A DNA stretch of 52,581 nucleotides, taken from contig CAMOIE010000021.1 of NCBI GenBank assembly GCA_946615905.1, positions 1-52,581 of the forward strand, written 5' to 3'. This document shows positions 24,734 through 32,926 of the stretch, one piece after another; within the stretch, counting starts at the first letter, position 1; each line of letters opens with the position of its first letter. The translations under genes and the position numbers were made by a program. A model generated the notes under the pieces. That model was not told the origin of the DNA and made no database searches. It saw nothing but the letters and a program-made list of their open reading frames with translations. The stretch is from an uncultured Treponema sp. (GTDB lineage: Bacteria; Spirochaetota; Spirochaetia; Treponematales; Treponemataceae).

Positions 24734-24788
24734 TACAGTCTGTATTTCACTGTATATAAATTGTAATACAGACTGTACTTTCTGTCAA
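24734..24788 (-). promoter_or_regulatory. Promoter with 13-base perfect inverted-repeat operator for the solitary antitoxin
   Basis: On the minus strand TTGACA (24783-24788), a 17-base spacer and TACAAT (24760-24765) form a strong promoter. TACAGTCTGTATT (24734-24746) and AATACAGACTGTA (24765-24777) are a perfect inverted repeat straddling the -10 box and transcription start. Confidence 0.75.
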
Positions 24789-24802
24789 CCTTTCCCACAA
24801 AA

Positions 24803-24837
24803 CGGTGGTTTCGATACGCTCCGCTACTCAACCACCG
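24803..24837. repeat. Hairpin repeat CGGTGGTT...AACCACCG
   Basis: A perfect 8-base inverted repeat closes a 19-base loop containing TCGATACGCTCC. A related segment (GGTTTCGACACGCTCAACC) lies at about 45735-45757 inside another repeat, so this is a dispersed family. Confidence 0.65.
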
Positions 24838-24848
24838 GGACGGACGAA

Positions 24849-25007
24849 AAAAGCCTTTTTTAAAAGCGAAAGAAGGGCGCAGGTGACGGAAGTTTTTCCG
24901 CTTGAGGAAGACGGGGAGCATATTGCCAGGCGGGGAATATTCATGCCGACATTCTATCAAAAAAAGAAAAAAAATCGCCATGGGGCAGTAGATTTTATGA
25001 GGGGGGA
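24849..25007 (-). pseudogene. Duplicated 5' end of cobB with its upstream region
   Basis: The segment matches 22557-22716 almost base for base. It repeats the cobB start codon (ATG at 24942-24944), the first 32 codons with the P-loop region, and about 60 bases of upstream sequence with the same T-rich run and TAGAAT box. The copy ends abruptly at AAAAGCC and the frame runs into unrelated DNA. Differences are a few bases in the upstream part only. It is a partial segmental duplication, not a second enzyme. Confidence 0.9.
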
Positions 25008-25041
25008 ACAGGAAGGGGGACAATTCGGCAAAAAATAAAGC

Positions 25042-25092
25042 CTACACACGCTTGCTATATTCAAGCCATTCAAGCGTTTCCGCCTTAGCCAT
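25042..25092 (-). pseudogene. HEPN-domain gene remnant (first 16 codons)
   Basis: ATG at 25090-25092 follows a good Shine-Dalgarno (GAAGGAGTAAAGCTCT) and opens MAKAETLEWLEYSKRV before TAG. This resembles the start of HEPN-domain proteins (E-x-x-E-W-L-x-x-A-K-x-D-L). It lies 32 bases after the MNT nucleotidyltransferase, the standard place for its HEPN toxin partner. The break coincides with the edge of the duplicated cobB segment. Confidence 0.55.
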
Positions 25093-25123
25093 AGAGCTTT
25101 ACTCCTTCTCTATGAATCGCATT

Positions 25124-25399
25124 CTAAAAAGCGAAGCCAGTTTTTAAGCGGTTGTCAAAAAGTTTGCTTGAATAGACAACCAAATCCAAGGGCTTGTCGA
25201 TAATTTTTGCAAGAGCAAGGCGGAGGCTGGTCATAATTTCGATTGTCTTTCTGTCTTCGTTTGTGATTACGCACAAGTCAATGTCGCTGTCCTCACGTTC
25301 CTCGTCGTGGGCAAAAGAACCGAAAACTGTTATTGATTCAGCAGGAGTTGTCTTTAAAACCGTGTCACAAATGTTTTCTTTCAATTTGTTCTGAATCAT
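25124..25399 (-). CDS. MNT-type nucleotidyltransferase (minimal; HEPN-MNT antitoxin type)
   Basis: 91 residues from the ATG at 25399. The motif VFGSFAHDEEREDSDIDLCVI is the minimal nucleotidyltransferase signature (GSxAxG-x-DSDID with two metal aspartates). Small proteins of this kind pair with HEPN proteins in MNT-HEPN toxin-antitoxin modules, where the MNT protein AMPylates and silences the HEPN RNase. The open frame extends upstream to 25702, but that part is a beta-helix gene scrap and intergenic sequence. The ATG at 25399 follows GAGGTGGAGGCAGGAC and a promoter, so I chose it. The HEPN partner downstream is reduced to 16 codons. Family assignment is firm; present function is doubtful. 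Confidence 0.82.
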   Translation of the reverse strand: MIQNKLKENICDTVLKTTPAESITVFGSFAHDEEREDSDIDLCVITNEDRKTIEIMTSLRLALAKIIDKPLDLVVYSSKLFDNRLKTGFAF

Positions 25400-25417
25400 C
25401 GTCCTGCCTCCACCTCT

Positions 25418-25447
25418 ATTATACCACAATTTCCAAAAATTTTGCAA
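25418..25447 (-). promoter_or_regulatory. Promoter of the MNT gene
   Basis: On the minus strand TTGCAA (25442-25447), 18 bases, then TATAAT (25418-25423). The -10 box lies about 19 bases before the start codon with the Shine-Dalgarno between. The block is homologous to 22865-22894. Confidence 0.65.
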
Positions 25448-25495
25448 AAAAACAAGCTTCTCTGTCAATCGCTTTTCCTTTCCACGGTGCCTGCA

Positions 25496-25597
25496 GGCGT
25501 TGCCCTTCATTTTGAAGGTACCTGTTTGAACGCTTATGTCATAATATCTGTTGCCGCTTATGCTTCCGCCGTTGATATGCAGTCCGTCAATATTCGC
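25496..25597 (-). pseudogene. Fragment of a beta-helix lipoprotein gene
   Basis: The minus-strand frame encodes ANIDGLHINGGSISGNRYYDI and then SVQTGTFKMKGNA. This matches a stretch of the intact beta-helix protein (LNMEGGSISDNEYFDVSTQ, YGTFKMKGDA) with high similarity. It has no start and runs into intergenic DNA, so it is a leftover of a paralogue or of an earlier, longer form of the adjacent gene. It begins 1-2 bases past the stop codon of that gene. Confidence 0.8.
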
Positions 25598-25598
25598 T

Positions 25599-28500
25599 TC
25601 ACTCCGCAATACAGAACTTCGCGCCGTTGTATGCCACGAATTTATATGCAGAACCACTTGAGTCCAGGCCGAAGTCCTTGTTGCTGTCGCTAGTTGTGGC
25701 ACCGTCCAAGTCGAACCCCCAGCCTGTGCTGAAGTAGTTTTTAGTCTGCACGTTGCCGCTTCCTATCTTATACTTAAATGATATGCTATAATTGTCTGAT
25801 ACATCTGTGAACTGCATTGCGCCATAAGAGCCATTGGAGGTCCTGAAGAAAATCGTCTTTCCCAGAAGCGTCGTATAGTTGGTTGCAATAGTGCCATCTA
25901 TCATGGAACCATCATCCTTTGCCTGGATTTCATCTACGGTGATGGCGGAGAGGGGTTTTGTCAGTTTTCCCTCACTCGTTATATTCCAGTCCGAATTGGC
26001 AAGCGTGAACTTCGTGTAGCTTCCTGCAAGGTAGCTGTCTCCAGAAAGGACTTGCACATCTTTATTGTAGTTCAGATTTGGATTCACCCCTGCAGTCAAT
26101 ACGGGCGTGATTGTCGCCGCAGGATTCGCCGAGACGTTTCCCGAAAGCGTTATGTACTTGTTGTGGTACACGCAGACATTACCCGCGCTGGCGTCGCCCT
26201 TCATCTTGAACGTTCCGTACTGCGTGCTGACATCGAAATATTCGTTGTCGCTTATGCTTCCGCCCTCCATATTGAGCGTCGCTCCGCTTCCAGTTATGCG
26301 CACTCCGCATCCGGCGTAGTTGCTTGCGGCGATGTTGGTTGTGTTGTCGCTGATTGAAGAGTTTGAGTATGTGTTGAGCGTTCCGCCCTCAAGGACGACT
26401 CCGCCCGCGCTGTTGTTGCAGTTGTTGTATTTCACGCTGCCGTAAAGATTCACGCTTCCGCCGTTGATGTACAGCCCGCCGCCGTATACGGCCTGGCAGT
26501 TGCAGACACTCGCAGAGCTTGAACTTATGTTCACAGTTCCTGACGCAAGATAGATTCCCCCGCCGTTGTTCGAGCCTTTGTTGTACGAGATTTTCGCGCT
26601 GTCCTGCATTGTCAGCGTTCCGTCTGCGACATACACACCGCCTCCGTTTTTCGCCTTGTTGCCATAGTCCGTGTTGCTTGCGTAGCCGGTTCCAGAAACC
26701 GATTTTCCAACGATGGCCGTTCCCTTGAGAGTAACAGAGCCGCTCTCGACGTAGATTCCCCCGCCGTCCTCGACGCTGGTGCAGCCGGTTATGCTGCCGG
26801 ATGGCATGTAGACGCTGCCGTTGTTCACGCAGATTCCGCCGCCTTTAGTGGCCTTGCAGCTTTTTATTTCTCCCTTGAGAGTCAGTTTTGCGGCCGCCGC
26901 GTCAATATAAACCGCGCCTCCGTTGGAAGTTCCCGCGTCGCAGTTCTCTATAACGCAGTCCTCGTCAAGAGTGGCCTCTCCGCCGCCGATATAAAGGCCT
27001 GAGCCAGGCATGTCCTTGGCATCTTTGAGTGTGACGTTTTCCGCCGTAAGGGTTCCCATTGAGAGAATGCAGCGTACACTAGCAGAAGTCGGCGCAATGA
27101 TTAAGTTTTTGAGAGTGAGATTTCCAGAAGCTCCGATGTTAAAAATATTGTTGTTTGTTGAATCCCAAGTTATCGTGGGTCTTAATGAAGAAGACACCCC
27201 CTCGACCGTGATTTCTCCAGAATTGACCGAAATCTGCGCGTTAGTCTCCCAGGTTCTTGCCGCCGCATCATTCGTGTTTCCAAGGTAGATTGTGGCAGGC
27301 GATGATGAGTTGAAAAGGTCCGTGATGATGCTCGCGAAGTTTGTCGCACCTCCGCCAGTCTTGCTCAGGCGCACGAACTGGTTTGATGAACTGAGGCAGA
27401 CCACGTCAGCCTTTCCGTTGGAGGCAGAGCTGTCGTCAAAGACGGGGGAGTTTCCAGCAATCGGAGAGCCGTTGGAGCCTAGGAAAGTTCCGCCCGCGGA
27501 TATGTAGACGTTGTTGCCGTTGTTGTCGGCCTTGTTCCCGTAAATTTTTGAGGAGCCTTTTATGGTGACGCTTCCGTTTGCCCCTACAAGGATTCCGCCG
27601 CCGTTTGCGTTTGAGTGTCCTCCGGTCATGACACAGGAGTCAACGGTAAGAGTTCCCTTGTTGGGAATGTTCACGCAGCGGCCGATTTGGTTCGCGTCAA
27701 GTGTGACGTTCGAGAGAGTCACAGTTCCGCCCTGAATGCCGTCGAATAGAATCAGGGACTGGTGCAGCCCCGTGTAGCCCGCCTTTATCACGGCTTTTGA
27801 GGAGTCGCCTGAAAGAGACTTTATCGCGACTTTGGACTTTGTTACCGTGATCCATTCGCTTTCCGTCACAGTGCCGTCAACGTAGACTGTGTAGGTGGAG
27901 CTTCCGTCGTTGGACGCGTTGATTCTTTTGACTGCCTCGTGGACGCTTGAAAGGGGGCTTGTGATTCCGCCTGAGTTGTTGTCGCTTGCCGAAGAGGAGG
28001 GAATCGAGGAGCCGAAGGCAGCTGGAGAGCTTCCGCAGACAAAGAATGTCTTGTATGTTCCCGCTGACAGGTCAAGCTCTTCGCTTGCAGTCCCGTCCGC
28101 GCCGAACCAGCGGTTGGTCTCGCAGCCCGGCCAGACCTCAAATATGTCAGTATAAAGATAGATTGGGGTTGAAGTTCCGCCGTAAAATGTTATTTCAACG
28201 GAATATTTTCCCGCAGGAATCCCTGTGACACCGCCGCCGGAGTCCAGCGTTATCGTCAGCACGCCGGACGACAAGTCAGCAGATGAACCGGAGCCGAAAT
28301 AACTGGCCGTCACATCCTCGCCACCGGAATTTTTCACAGTATAATTTACAGACGTGCATTTTGTCGGGACTTTCACCTTAAGGCTCACAGAGCCGGATTC
28401 TGTCGCAGCCTCATTCGCGCCGAACGCAACTCTGGCCGTGTACGAAAGGCTCTCGCCGTTAAAATCGATTGTTTTTACCGCGACGACAGAAGCCCCGCCA

Positions 28501-29012
28501 ATCGTGGCAGAGCCACCGCCGCTTGCAGGGTCGCCATGGTAGCCGTAAATATAAAGGTCACAGCTTCCGCTCCGCAAGACCTCAGTCTTTGTAAGCGAGT
28601 AAAAGAGGCTTCCTGAGTCAGTGGTGGAAAGGGCTTTCAACATGCTGTCAGAGGCAGAGGAGCCGTGGGAGACTAACGCCCCGTAGAAGGCCCAACCGCC
28701 GGAGGAAGAAAGGTCAATCAAAGGACTAGCCGCTCGAAATGAAAGGTCTGAATTATCAGAATTCCCGGAAGCCCCGGAAGACTTGGATGAAAGCTCGTTT
28801 CCGTAAATGTCAGTTGCGGTCAGGTAAATGCCGAAGGCGTTTCGGTAGTCATCTGAAAAAGAAACTTCTGTAAACTCCGGACTGTCATCATCTTCGTCTA
28901 TATCTTTTATGAAGTCAAAAAATCCAGAGCAGGAGGAGAAGAGCAAAGACAGGCTGAGAATCAGGGCAAGAGCTGCGCTGTGTAGAATTTTCCGTATTAT
29001 TATTAATGTCAT
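25599..29012 (-). CDS. Large lipoprotein with beta-helix (Pmp-like) repeats and shared C-terminal domain
   Basis: 1137 residues. A signal peptide with LFSSC lipobox is followed by the acidic anchor region shared with the protein at 23002. The central part (about 400-960) is a run of short Gly/Asn/Ser-rich repeats of the type GGGIYV-x-GSVTL-x-G-x-A-x-I, such as GGGILVGANGSVTIKGSSKI, GGGVYVADGTLTMQDSAKI and GGGIYLASGTVNI. Such repeats form right-handed parallel beta-helices in adhesins and chlamydial Pmp proteins. The last 110 residues (YTTLLGKTIFF ... NGAKFCIAE) are a separate domain also found at the end of the neighbour at 29034. The ATG follows GAAGGAG. Surface exposure and adhesion are inferences from the fold type. 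Confidence 0.85.
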   Translation of the reverse strand: MTLIIIRKILHSAALALILSLSLLFSSCSGFFDFIKDIDEDDDSPEFTEVSFSDDYRNAFGIYLTATDIYGNELSSKSSGASGNSDNSDLSFRAASPLIDLSSSGGWAFYGALVSHGSSASDSMLKALSTTDSGSLFYSLTKTEVLRSGSCDLYIYGYHGDPASGGGSATIGGASVVAVKTIDFNGESLSYTARVAFGANEAATESGSVSLKVKVPTKCTSVNYTVKNSGGEDVTASYFGSGSSADLSSGVLTITLDSGGGVTGIPAGKYSVEITFYGGTSTPIYLYTDIFEVWPGCETNRWFGADGTASEELDLSAGTYKTFFVCGSSPAAFGSSIPSSSASDNNSGGITSPLSSVHEAVKRINASNDGSSTYTVYVDGTVTESEWITVTKSKVAIKSLSGDSSKAVIKAGYTGLHQSLILFDGIQGGTVTLSNVTLDANQIGRCVNIPNKGTLTVDSCVMTGGHSNANGGGILVGANGSVTIKGSSKIYGNKADNNGNNVYISAGGTFLGSNGSPIAGNSPVFDDSSASNGKADVVCLSSSNQFVRLSKTGGGATNFASIITDLFNSSSPATIYLGNTNDAAARTWETNAQISVNSGEITVEGVSSSLRPTITWDSTNNNIFNIGASGNLTLKNLIIAPTSASVRCILSMGTLTAENVTLKDAKDMPGSGLYIGGGEATLDEDCVIENCDAGTSNGGAVYIDAAAAKLTLKGEIKSCKATKGGGICVNNGSVYMPSGSITGCTSVEDGGGIYVESGSVTLKGTAIVGKSVSGTGYASNTDYGNKAKNGGGVYVADGTLTMQDSAKISYNKGSNNGGGIYLASGTVNISSSSASVCNCQAVYGGGLYINGGSVNLYGSVKYNNCNNSAGGVVLEGGTLNTYSNSSISDNTTNIAASNYAGCGVRITGSGATLNMEGGSISDNEYFDVSTQYGTFKMKGDASAGNVCVYHNKYITLSGNVSANPAATITPVLTAGVNPNLNYNKDVQVLSGDSYLAGSYTKFTLANSDWNITSEGKLTKPLSAITVDEIQAKDDGSMIDGTIATNYTTLLGKTIFFRTSNGSYGAMQFTDVSDNYSISFKYKIGSGNVQTKNYFSTGWGFDLDGATTSDSNKDFGLDSSGSAYKFVAYNGAKFCIAE

Positions 29013-29033
29013 CTTTTGTTCTCCTTCAAAAGC

Positions 29034-31649
29034 CTAGTCCTCCACCAAGAACCTCGCACCGTTATGTGCCGTGAACGACCAAGGGCCCGAACCATCTATG
29101 CCGAAGTCCTTTGTAGCATTCTGGTCGCCTGTTTCATTTTCCAGGGCACCCCAGTCTGTCACATCAAAATTAATGCCATAGTTTGTTTGAACACCACTGT
29201 GTGTATGTACACTGCCGTCTCCGAGTTTTAGGTCAAAAGTTATGTTCGGACTGTTTACATTTGTAAACTTCATGATGCCGTAATTACTCTGGGAGGTCTT
29301 AAAGTAAATTGTCTTTCCTAAAAGAGTCGTATAGTCGCTCACAATATCTACAGGCGTTGTAGAGCTGTCCGGCGACATAGAGCTTTCCATCGCCATGATT
29401 TCAGCCTCTGTGATGTCAGCGAAATCTTTCGTCTCTTTTACTCTTATAGCAAAGTCTGCGGAGTAAGTGTACATGCCGATTGTGGCCGTCACGCGGACAG
29501 AGTATGTTCCTTCCGGCAGCCATGTCGGCAGAGTCAGAGAAGGAGTCTTGCCGTCAGTCTTTGTCACAAGACTACCCACAGCAGAGCCGTTTGAGTATAG
29601 CTGGATTGTGGCCGCAGTCATTTCATCAAGAGCTGTCTCAGTATCGGCAACAGTGTTGTCGTCAGCGTCGGAGAGCTTCCATGCGACTTTCGCGCTGCCT
29701 GCGGAAACTTGTGCCGTAGAGAATGCAGATGCTCCGGCCACGCTCATAGTGTAACCGCTCTCGCTGAATTCTGAGTAGATTCCGGGCTGACTCAAAACGC
29801 CCTTGTCTTTTGCCGAATTCGGAACAAGGACGTAAGAGACAGGATTTCCGCCAGACGTGTCATTCGTCACAGTAAATTTGTTGCAGAGGCTCTGGGTCAC
29901 TTCTTCACCGGCTTCTACAGAAAGGACTTCCAGACCGACAGAATAGACAGCCGGAGTGATTGTCGCGCTACCAGTAAATGAAGAGTCAACCGCAACAGTT
30001 CCGACCAAATCAGAGCCGGAAGAGGCAATTGAAATCTCACCGACCTTCGTGCTTCCGCAAAGAAGGAGGCTTCCGCCATTGTAAGAGAGGCTTTCTGCGA
30101 CAAGGCTGTCCAGCGTGACTGCTCCGCCGGAAAGAATCAAAGAACTTGCAAGGTTTGTCCTTGAAATCTCCACTTCCCCGCCGGAAACAGAAATATCTTC
30201 CCCGTCAATTTTGTAGGCACCAGAAATCTTATATTTTCCGTTGAATGAAACGGTTCCAGAGCCTGATGTCACGTTGCCCAAAAGAATCAGATTCTTGACG
30301 ATATCAGGATCTGAAGTATCGAAAGAGTCCATCGCCTTTGCAAGGGTCTTGTATGGAGATGAAATAGAGCCATCGCCGTCAGTGTCATCACCGGAATCTG
30401 ATACACAAAGGTTCGTAGCCTTGACAGTCACTGTAAATGTCGTTGAAGAAGAGACGTACATGTGGCGGCTGGAAGTCACCGTAACAGTAAAAGTTCCGCA
30501 GCCTAGATTGAATGAGCAAGAAGAACCTGCGGAAGCCGAACCTGATTTAACCCTTGTTCCATTTGAATTCTGAACGATGTATGAAACCGAGACTCCGCTT
30601 ACGCTTTCTTCAGAATTAGCGTCCTCATCGATTGCTGTCGTAGGAGGTGAGAGGGTAAATGTTGAATATGTAAGGTCTTCATCCTGACCGATTGAAAAAG
30701 TCGCAGCCACACCTTTTTTATGAATTTGGGACTGGTTGTCCGTCAATGTAGGAGAGCCAAGTTTCATAGAATTGACCCAGGTCGTTGACTCGCTAAAAAG
30801 GCCTGCATTGTCAGTCAGAGAGACCGTATAAGGATTGTTGGCCGGGGAAAGCGGGTCATCAGTCTGATAGTAGACAGGATAGGTTCCAACGTCAAACGAG
30901 ACCTTGTTCTTCCTGATGTTCGACGGGGCTGACAAAATCGAGGTGCCGAAAAAATTCGGGTCAGTTGAAGAAACAGTTCCGCTCGAATCAATCGAAACCT
31001 GAAAGGAATAGCCGTTTACCGAAATCGTAGAAATATCCGAATGGACGGCATCTTGTTTCATCAAGTTTTTCTCAGGCAGATTAAAGGCGACTACATAAGT
31101 GTTAGAAGTTTGATTAATATACACGGTCGGAGCTGTTACGGCAGGAGGCTTTGAGTTGCAGTAAAGGGAATTTGTATAAGTGCCAAAGTCCTCTTTTGAA
31201 ACCGGGTGCTTGATGTTTATGGAGGCCCCCATGTCTCCGTGCCTTACAGAGTTGAGCTTGTCCAAAGAAAGCAAAAAATCAACAGGATATGTTACGGTCA
31301 GCAGGGAGTCACTCTTTTGGGAAATCGATGGTTTGTCCATGTCAACAGTAGAATAGCCGGAAGCAAGGCCGGCAAATTTCATAGACATATTGGTAGCTGT
31401 TGAAAAAGAAAACCTCTGGGGATTTAGCATTTCGTACGTTACCGTAACGGGAGTCTCTGAAGAAACGCAAAGTCTTCCGCTTCCGTCAGTATATGTAGGA
31501 ACCTCAACCCTGTGGGAGGTAATTTTTGCGGAATTCGTCATAGTCTCAAAGAATTCACGGACAGGAATATCCATTTCATCTTCAATTTTTTTGCATGAGG
31601 AAAAAAGCAGAGATAGCAAAATTAAAATGAATGGAAGGACTTTTTTCAT
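29034..31649 (-). CDS. Large lipoprotein with Ig-like and beta-helix parts and shared C-terminal domain
   Basis: 871 residues with a signal peptide and lipobox (MKKVLPFILILLSLLFSSCKK). The N-terminal half is Ser/Thr-rich beta structure without a family I can name. Around residues 400-420 a segment GDDTDGDGSISSPYKTLAKAMDSF opens a beta-helix-like region, the pattern seen before repeated right-handed helices. An Ig-like stretch (AAFSTAQ ... WLPEGTYSVRVTATIG) follows. The last 105 residues share YTTLLGKTIYFKTS, YGIMKFTNV, KDFGID and NGARFLVED with the neighbouring lipoprotein. The ATG overlaps the stop of the barrel-like gene (ATGA) and follows GGAG. It lies 21 bases upstream of the 25599 gene. 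Confidence 0.8.
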   Translation of the reverse strand: MKKVLPFILILLSLLFSSCKKIEDEMDIPVREFFETMTNSAKITSHRVEVPTYTDGSGRLCVSSETPVTVTYEMLNPQRFSFSTATNMSMKFAGLASGYSTVDMDKPSISQKSDSLLTVTYPVDFLLSLDKLNSVRHGDMGASINIKHPVSKEDFGTYTNSLYCNSKPPAVTAPTVYINQTSNTYVVAFNLPEKNLMKQDAVHSDISTISVNGYSFQVSIDSSGTVSSTDPNFFGTSILSAPSNIRKNKVSFDVGTYPVYYQTDDPLSPANNPYTVSLTDNAGLFSESTTWVNSMKLGSPTLTDNQSQIHKKGVAATFSIGQDEDLTYSTFTLSPPTTAIDEDANSEESVSGVSVSYIVQNSNGTRVKSGSASAGSSCSFNLGCGTFTVTVTSSRHMYVSSSTTFTVTVKATNLCVSDSGDDTDGDGSISSPYKTLAKAMDSFDTSDPDIVKNLILLGNVTSGSGTVSFNGKYKISGAYKIDGEDISVSGGEVEISRTNLASSLILSGGAVTLDSLVAESLSYNGGSLLLCGSTKVGEISIASSGSDLVGTVAVDSSFTGSATITPAVYSVGLEVLSVEAGEEVTQSLCNKFTVTNDTSGGNPVSYVLVPNSAKDKGVLSQPGIYSEFSESGYTMSVAGASAFSTAQVSAGSAKVAWKLSDADDNTVADTETALDEMTAATIQLYSNGSAVGSLVTKTDGKTPSLTLPTWLPEGTYSVRVTATIGMYTYSADFAIRVKETKDFADITEAEIMAMESSMSPDSSTTPVDIVSDYTTLLGKTIYFKTSQSNYGIMKFTNVNSPNITFDLKLGDGSVHTHSGVQTNYGINFDVTDWGALENETGDQNATKDFGIDGSGPWSFTAHNGARFLVED

Positions 31650-32926
31650 AATTGAACTCCTATGTTCAAACAGGGAACCACCATTCCGTAAGACATGTCA
31701 GAAACAAAAGCCGTAATAAAGTCAATCTGAACTTCAGCAAAAATCCTAGTGGTAATATAAGTCTGAACCGCACCTCCAACAATCGCGCTTTTATTTACGG
31801 AATTGAGGGGGTCACTGTCTATGCCCTTTGAAAAATGAAACACATAGTTGTTAAAGTAAGTACCTCCAGCCCCACCGTGAACTTCCAGAGTGAACCTATG
31901 CTTTCTCTGATTCGTCCCCTTCACTCGGAAGCGAATCGGAAATTGGTAGACGAGCAAGGCGTGGGCTGTCATCAAATTTCCGTCAATCGAGAAAACGTCA
32001 GCCTCGTATTCCATACGGGTATAAGTTCCGCAAATTCCAATTCCCAGGTAGCCCCAGTTATGCTTGATGAACATAAAGTCAATCTTCGCATTGGCTGACT
32101 TAGGCCAGATTCTTGACCCCATGTAGGTGTCAAAGGTATCGTCATAAAGGATATATGGACAGGCCAAACCAAGGCTAATGTCCAAGTCCACCCGTTTTTT
32201 ATATTTTACTGTAATCGTGTTGTTTTTTTCCTGATTTTCAGTTGAAAGGCCGGAAGCATCCTTTACAATAAAATTGTAAACGCCAACGTCCAATTCGTCC
32301 ATATCAAAAGTGACGTCAAGGCTGCGATTTTTCTCAGAATCGATTCTTGTAATCTCAGGGAAAAATGTCTTTGGATTACGCTTTTCAGTCTGAACCAAAG
32401 AATAATCAGAAAAGGCCATTCCCGAAGCATTCTCACGGGTGGGGAAAAAGTTTCTTCCAGAGATTTCAAATTTACCGTCGTTGAATTCTTCTAGATAAAT
32501 GGTTGATCCTCCGTTAACCACGGAAGAAATTCCAGTAATTTCAGGTTGGTGGGCTTCGTAAATGTTGAATTCTCCCCAGTCGGACTCAACGGCTTCCCTG
32601 TCAAGCAAGTCAAAGGTAACAATCTTGTAGCGGTAGCGGCCGGGCGGCAGAATCGGCTCCAATTTTACGGATGTGGAGGAATCCTCTGTTTCAAATTCCC
32701 TCTGAGACAACCATGAACCCGTTTTTTTATTGTAGACATCGATTATAACCTTATATTTCGAGACAAAATCCGGGTCCTCTTCTTCCCAGGAAAGCATCTG
32801 CCAACCAAGTTCCGTTGATGCTGTAAAGGTCGGCTTTTTTTTCTCCGATTTGAAAAATGGAAATGAGAAAATACTAAAGCATGTAAAAAACAAAATCAAA
32901 ATGACAAAAAAGCGCTTAAAGTCCAT
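31646..32926 (-). CDS. Exported protein with N-terminal Fn3-like part and C-terminal beta-barrel-like part
   Basis: 426 residues from the ATG at 32926, which overlaps the stop of the FecR gene by 11 bases; the longer frame upstream runs inside that gene and is not credible. The start MDFKRFFVILILFFTCFSIFSF is a signal peptide or anchor without a clear lipobox. Residues 30-250 are Fn3/IPT-like beta domains (GWQMLSWEEEDPDFVSKYKVII, LPPGRYRYKIVTFD, ITGISSVVNGGSTIYLEEF). From about 275 alternating aromatic strands (DLDISLGLACPYILYDD, WGYLGIGICGTYTRMEYEA) end in VVPCLNIGVQL, as in outer-membrane barrels. As I recall the T. pallidum genes TP0485-TP0483 have the same order, and TP0483 was reported to bind fibronectin; that homology is unverified. 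Confidence 0.72.
   Translation of the reverse strand: MDFKRFFVILILFFTCFSIFSFPFFKSEKKKPTFTASTELGWQMLSWEEEDPDFVSKYKVIIDVYNKKTGSWLSQREFETEDSSTSVKLEPILPPGRYRYKIVTFDLLDREAVESDWGEFNIYEAHQPEITGISSVVNGGSTIYLEEFNDGKFEISGRNFFPTRENASGMAFSDYSLVQTEKRNPKTFFPEITRIDSEKNRSLDVTFDMDELDVGVYNFIVKDASGLSTENQEKNNTITVKYKKRVDLDISLGLACPYILYDDTFDTYMGSRIWPKSANAKIDFMFIKHNWGYLGIGICGTYTRMEYEADVFSIDGNLMTAHALLVYQFPIRFRVKGTNQRKHRFTLEVHGGAGGTYFNNYVFHFSKGIDSDPLNSVNKSAIVGGAVQTYITTRIFAEVQIDFITAFVSDMSYGMVVPCLNIGVQL

Noticed and set aside
24733..25023. 96-codon frame reading the copied cobB segment
   Set aside because: It runs through the untranslated T-rich part of the copy and the operator region and is not a protein.
25400..25702. 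N-terminal extension of the MNT nucleotidyltransferase
   Set aside because: The extension covers a beta-helix scrap and the promoter; the ATG at 25399 has the ribosome-binding site.
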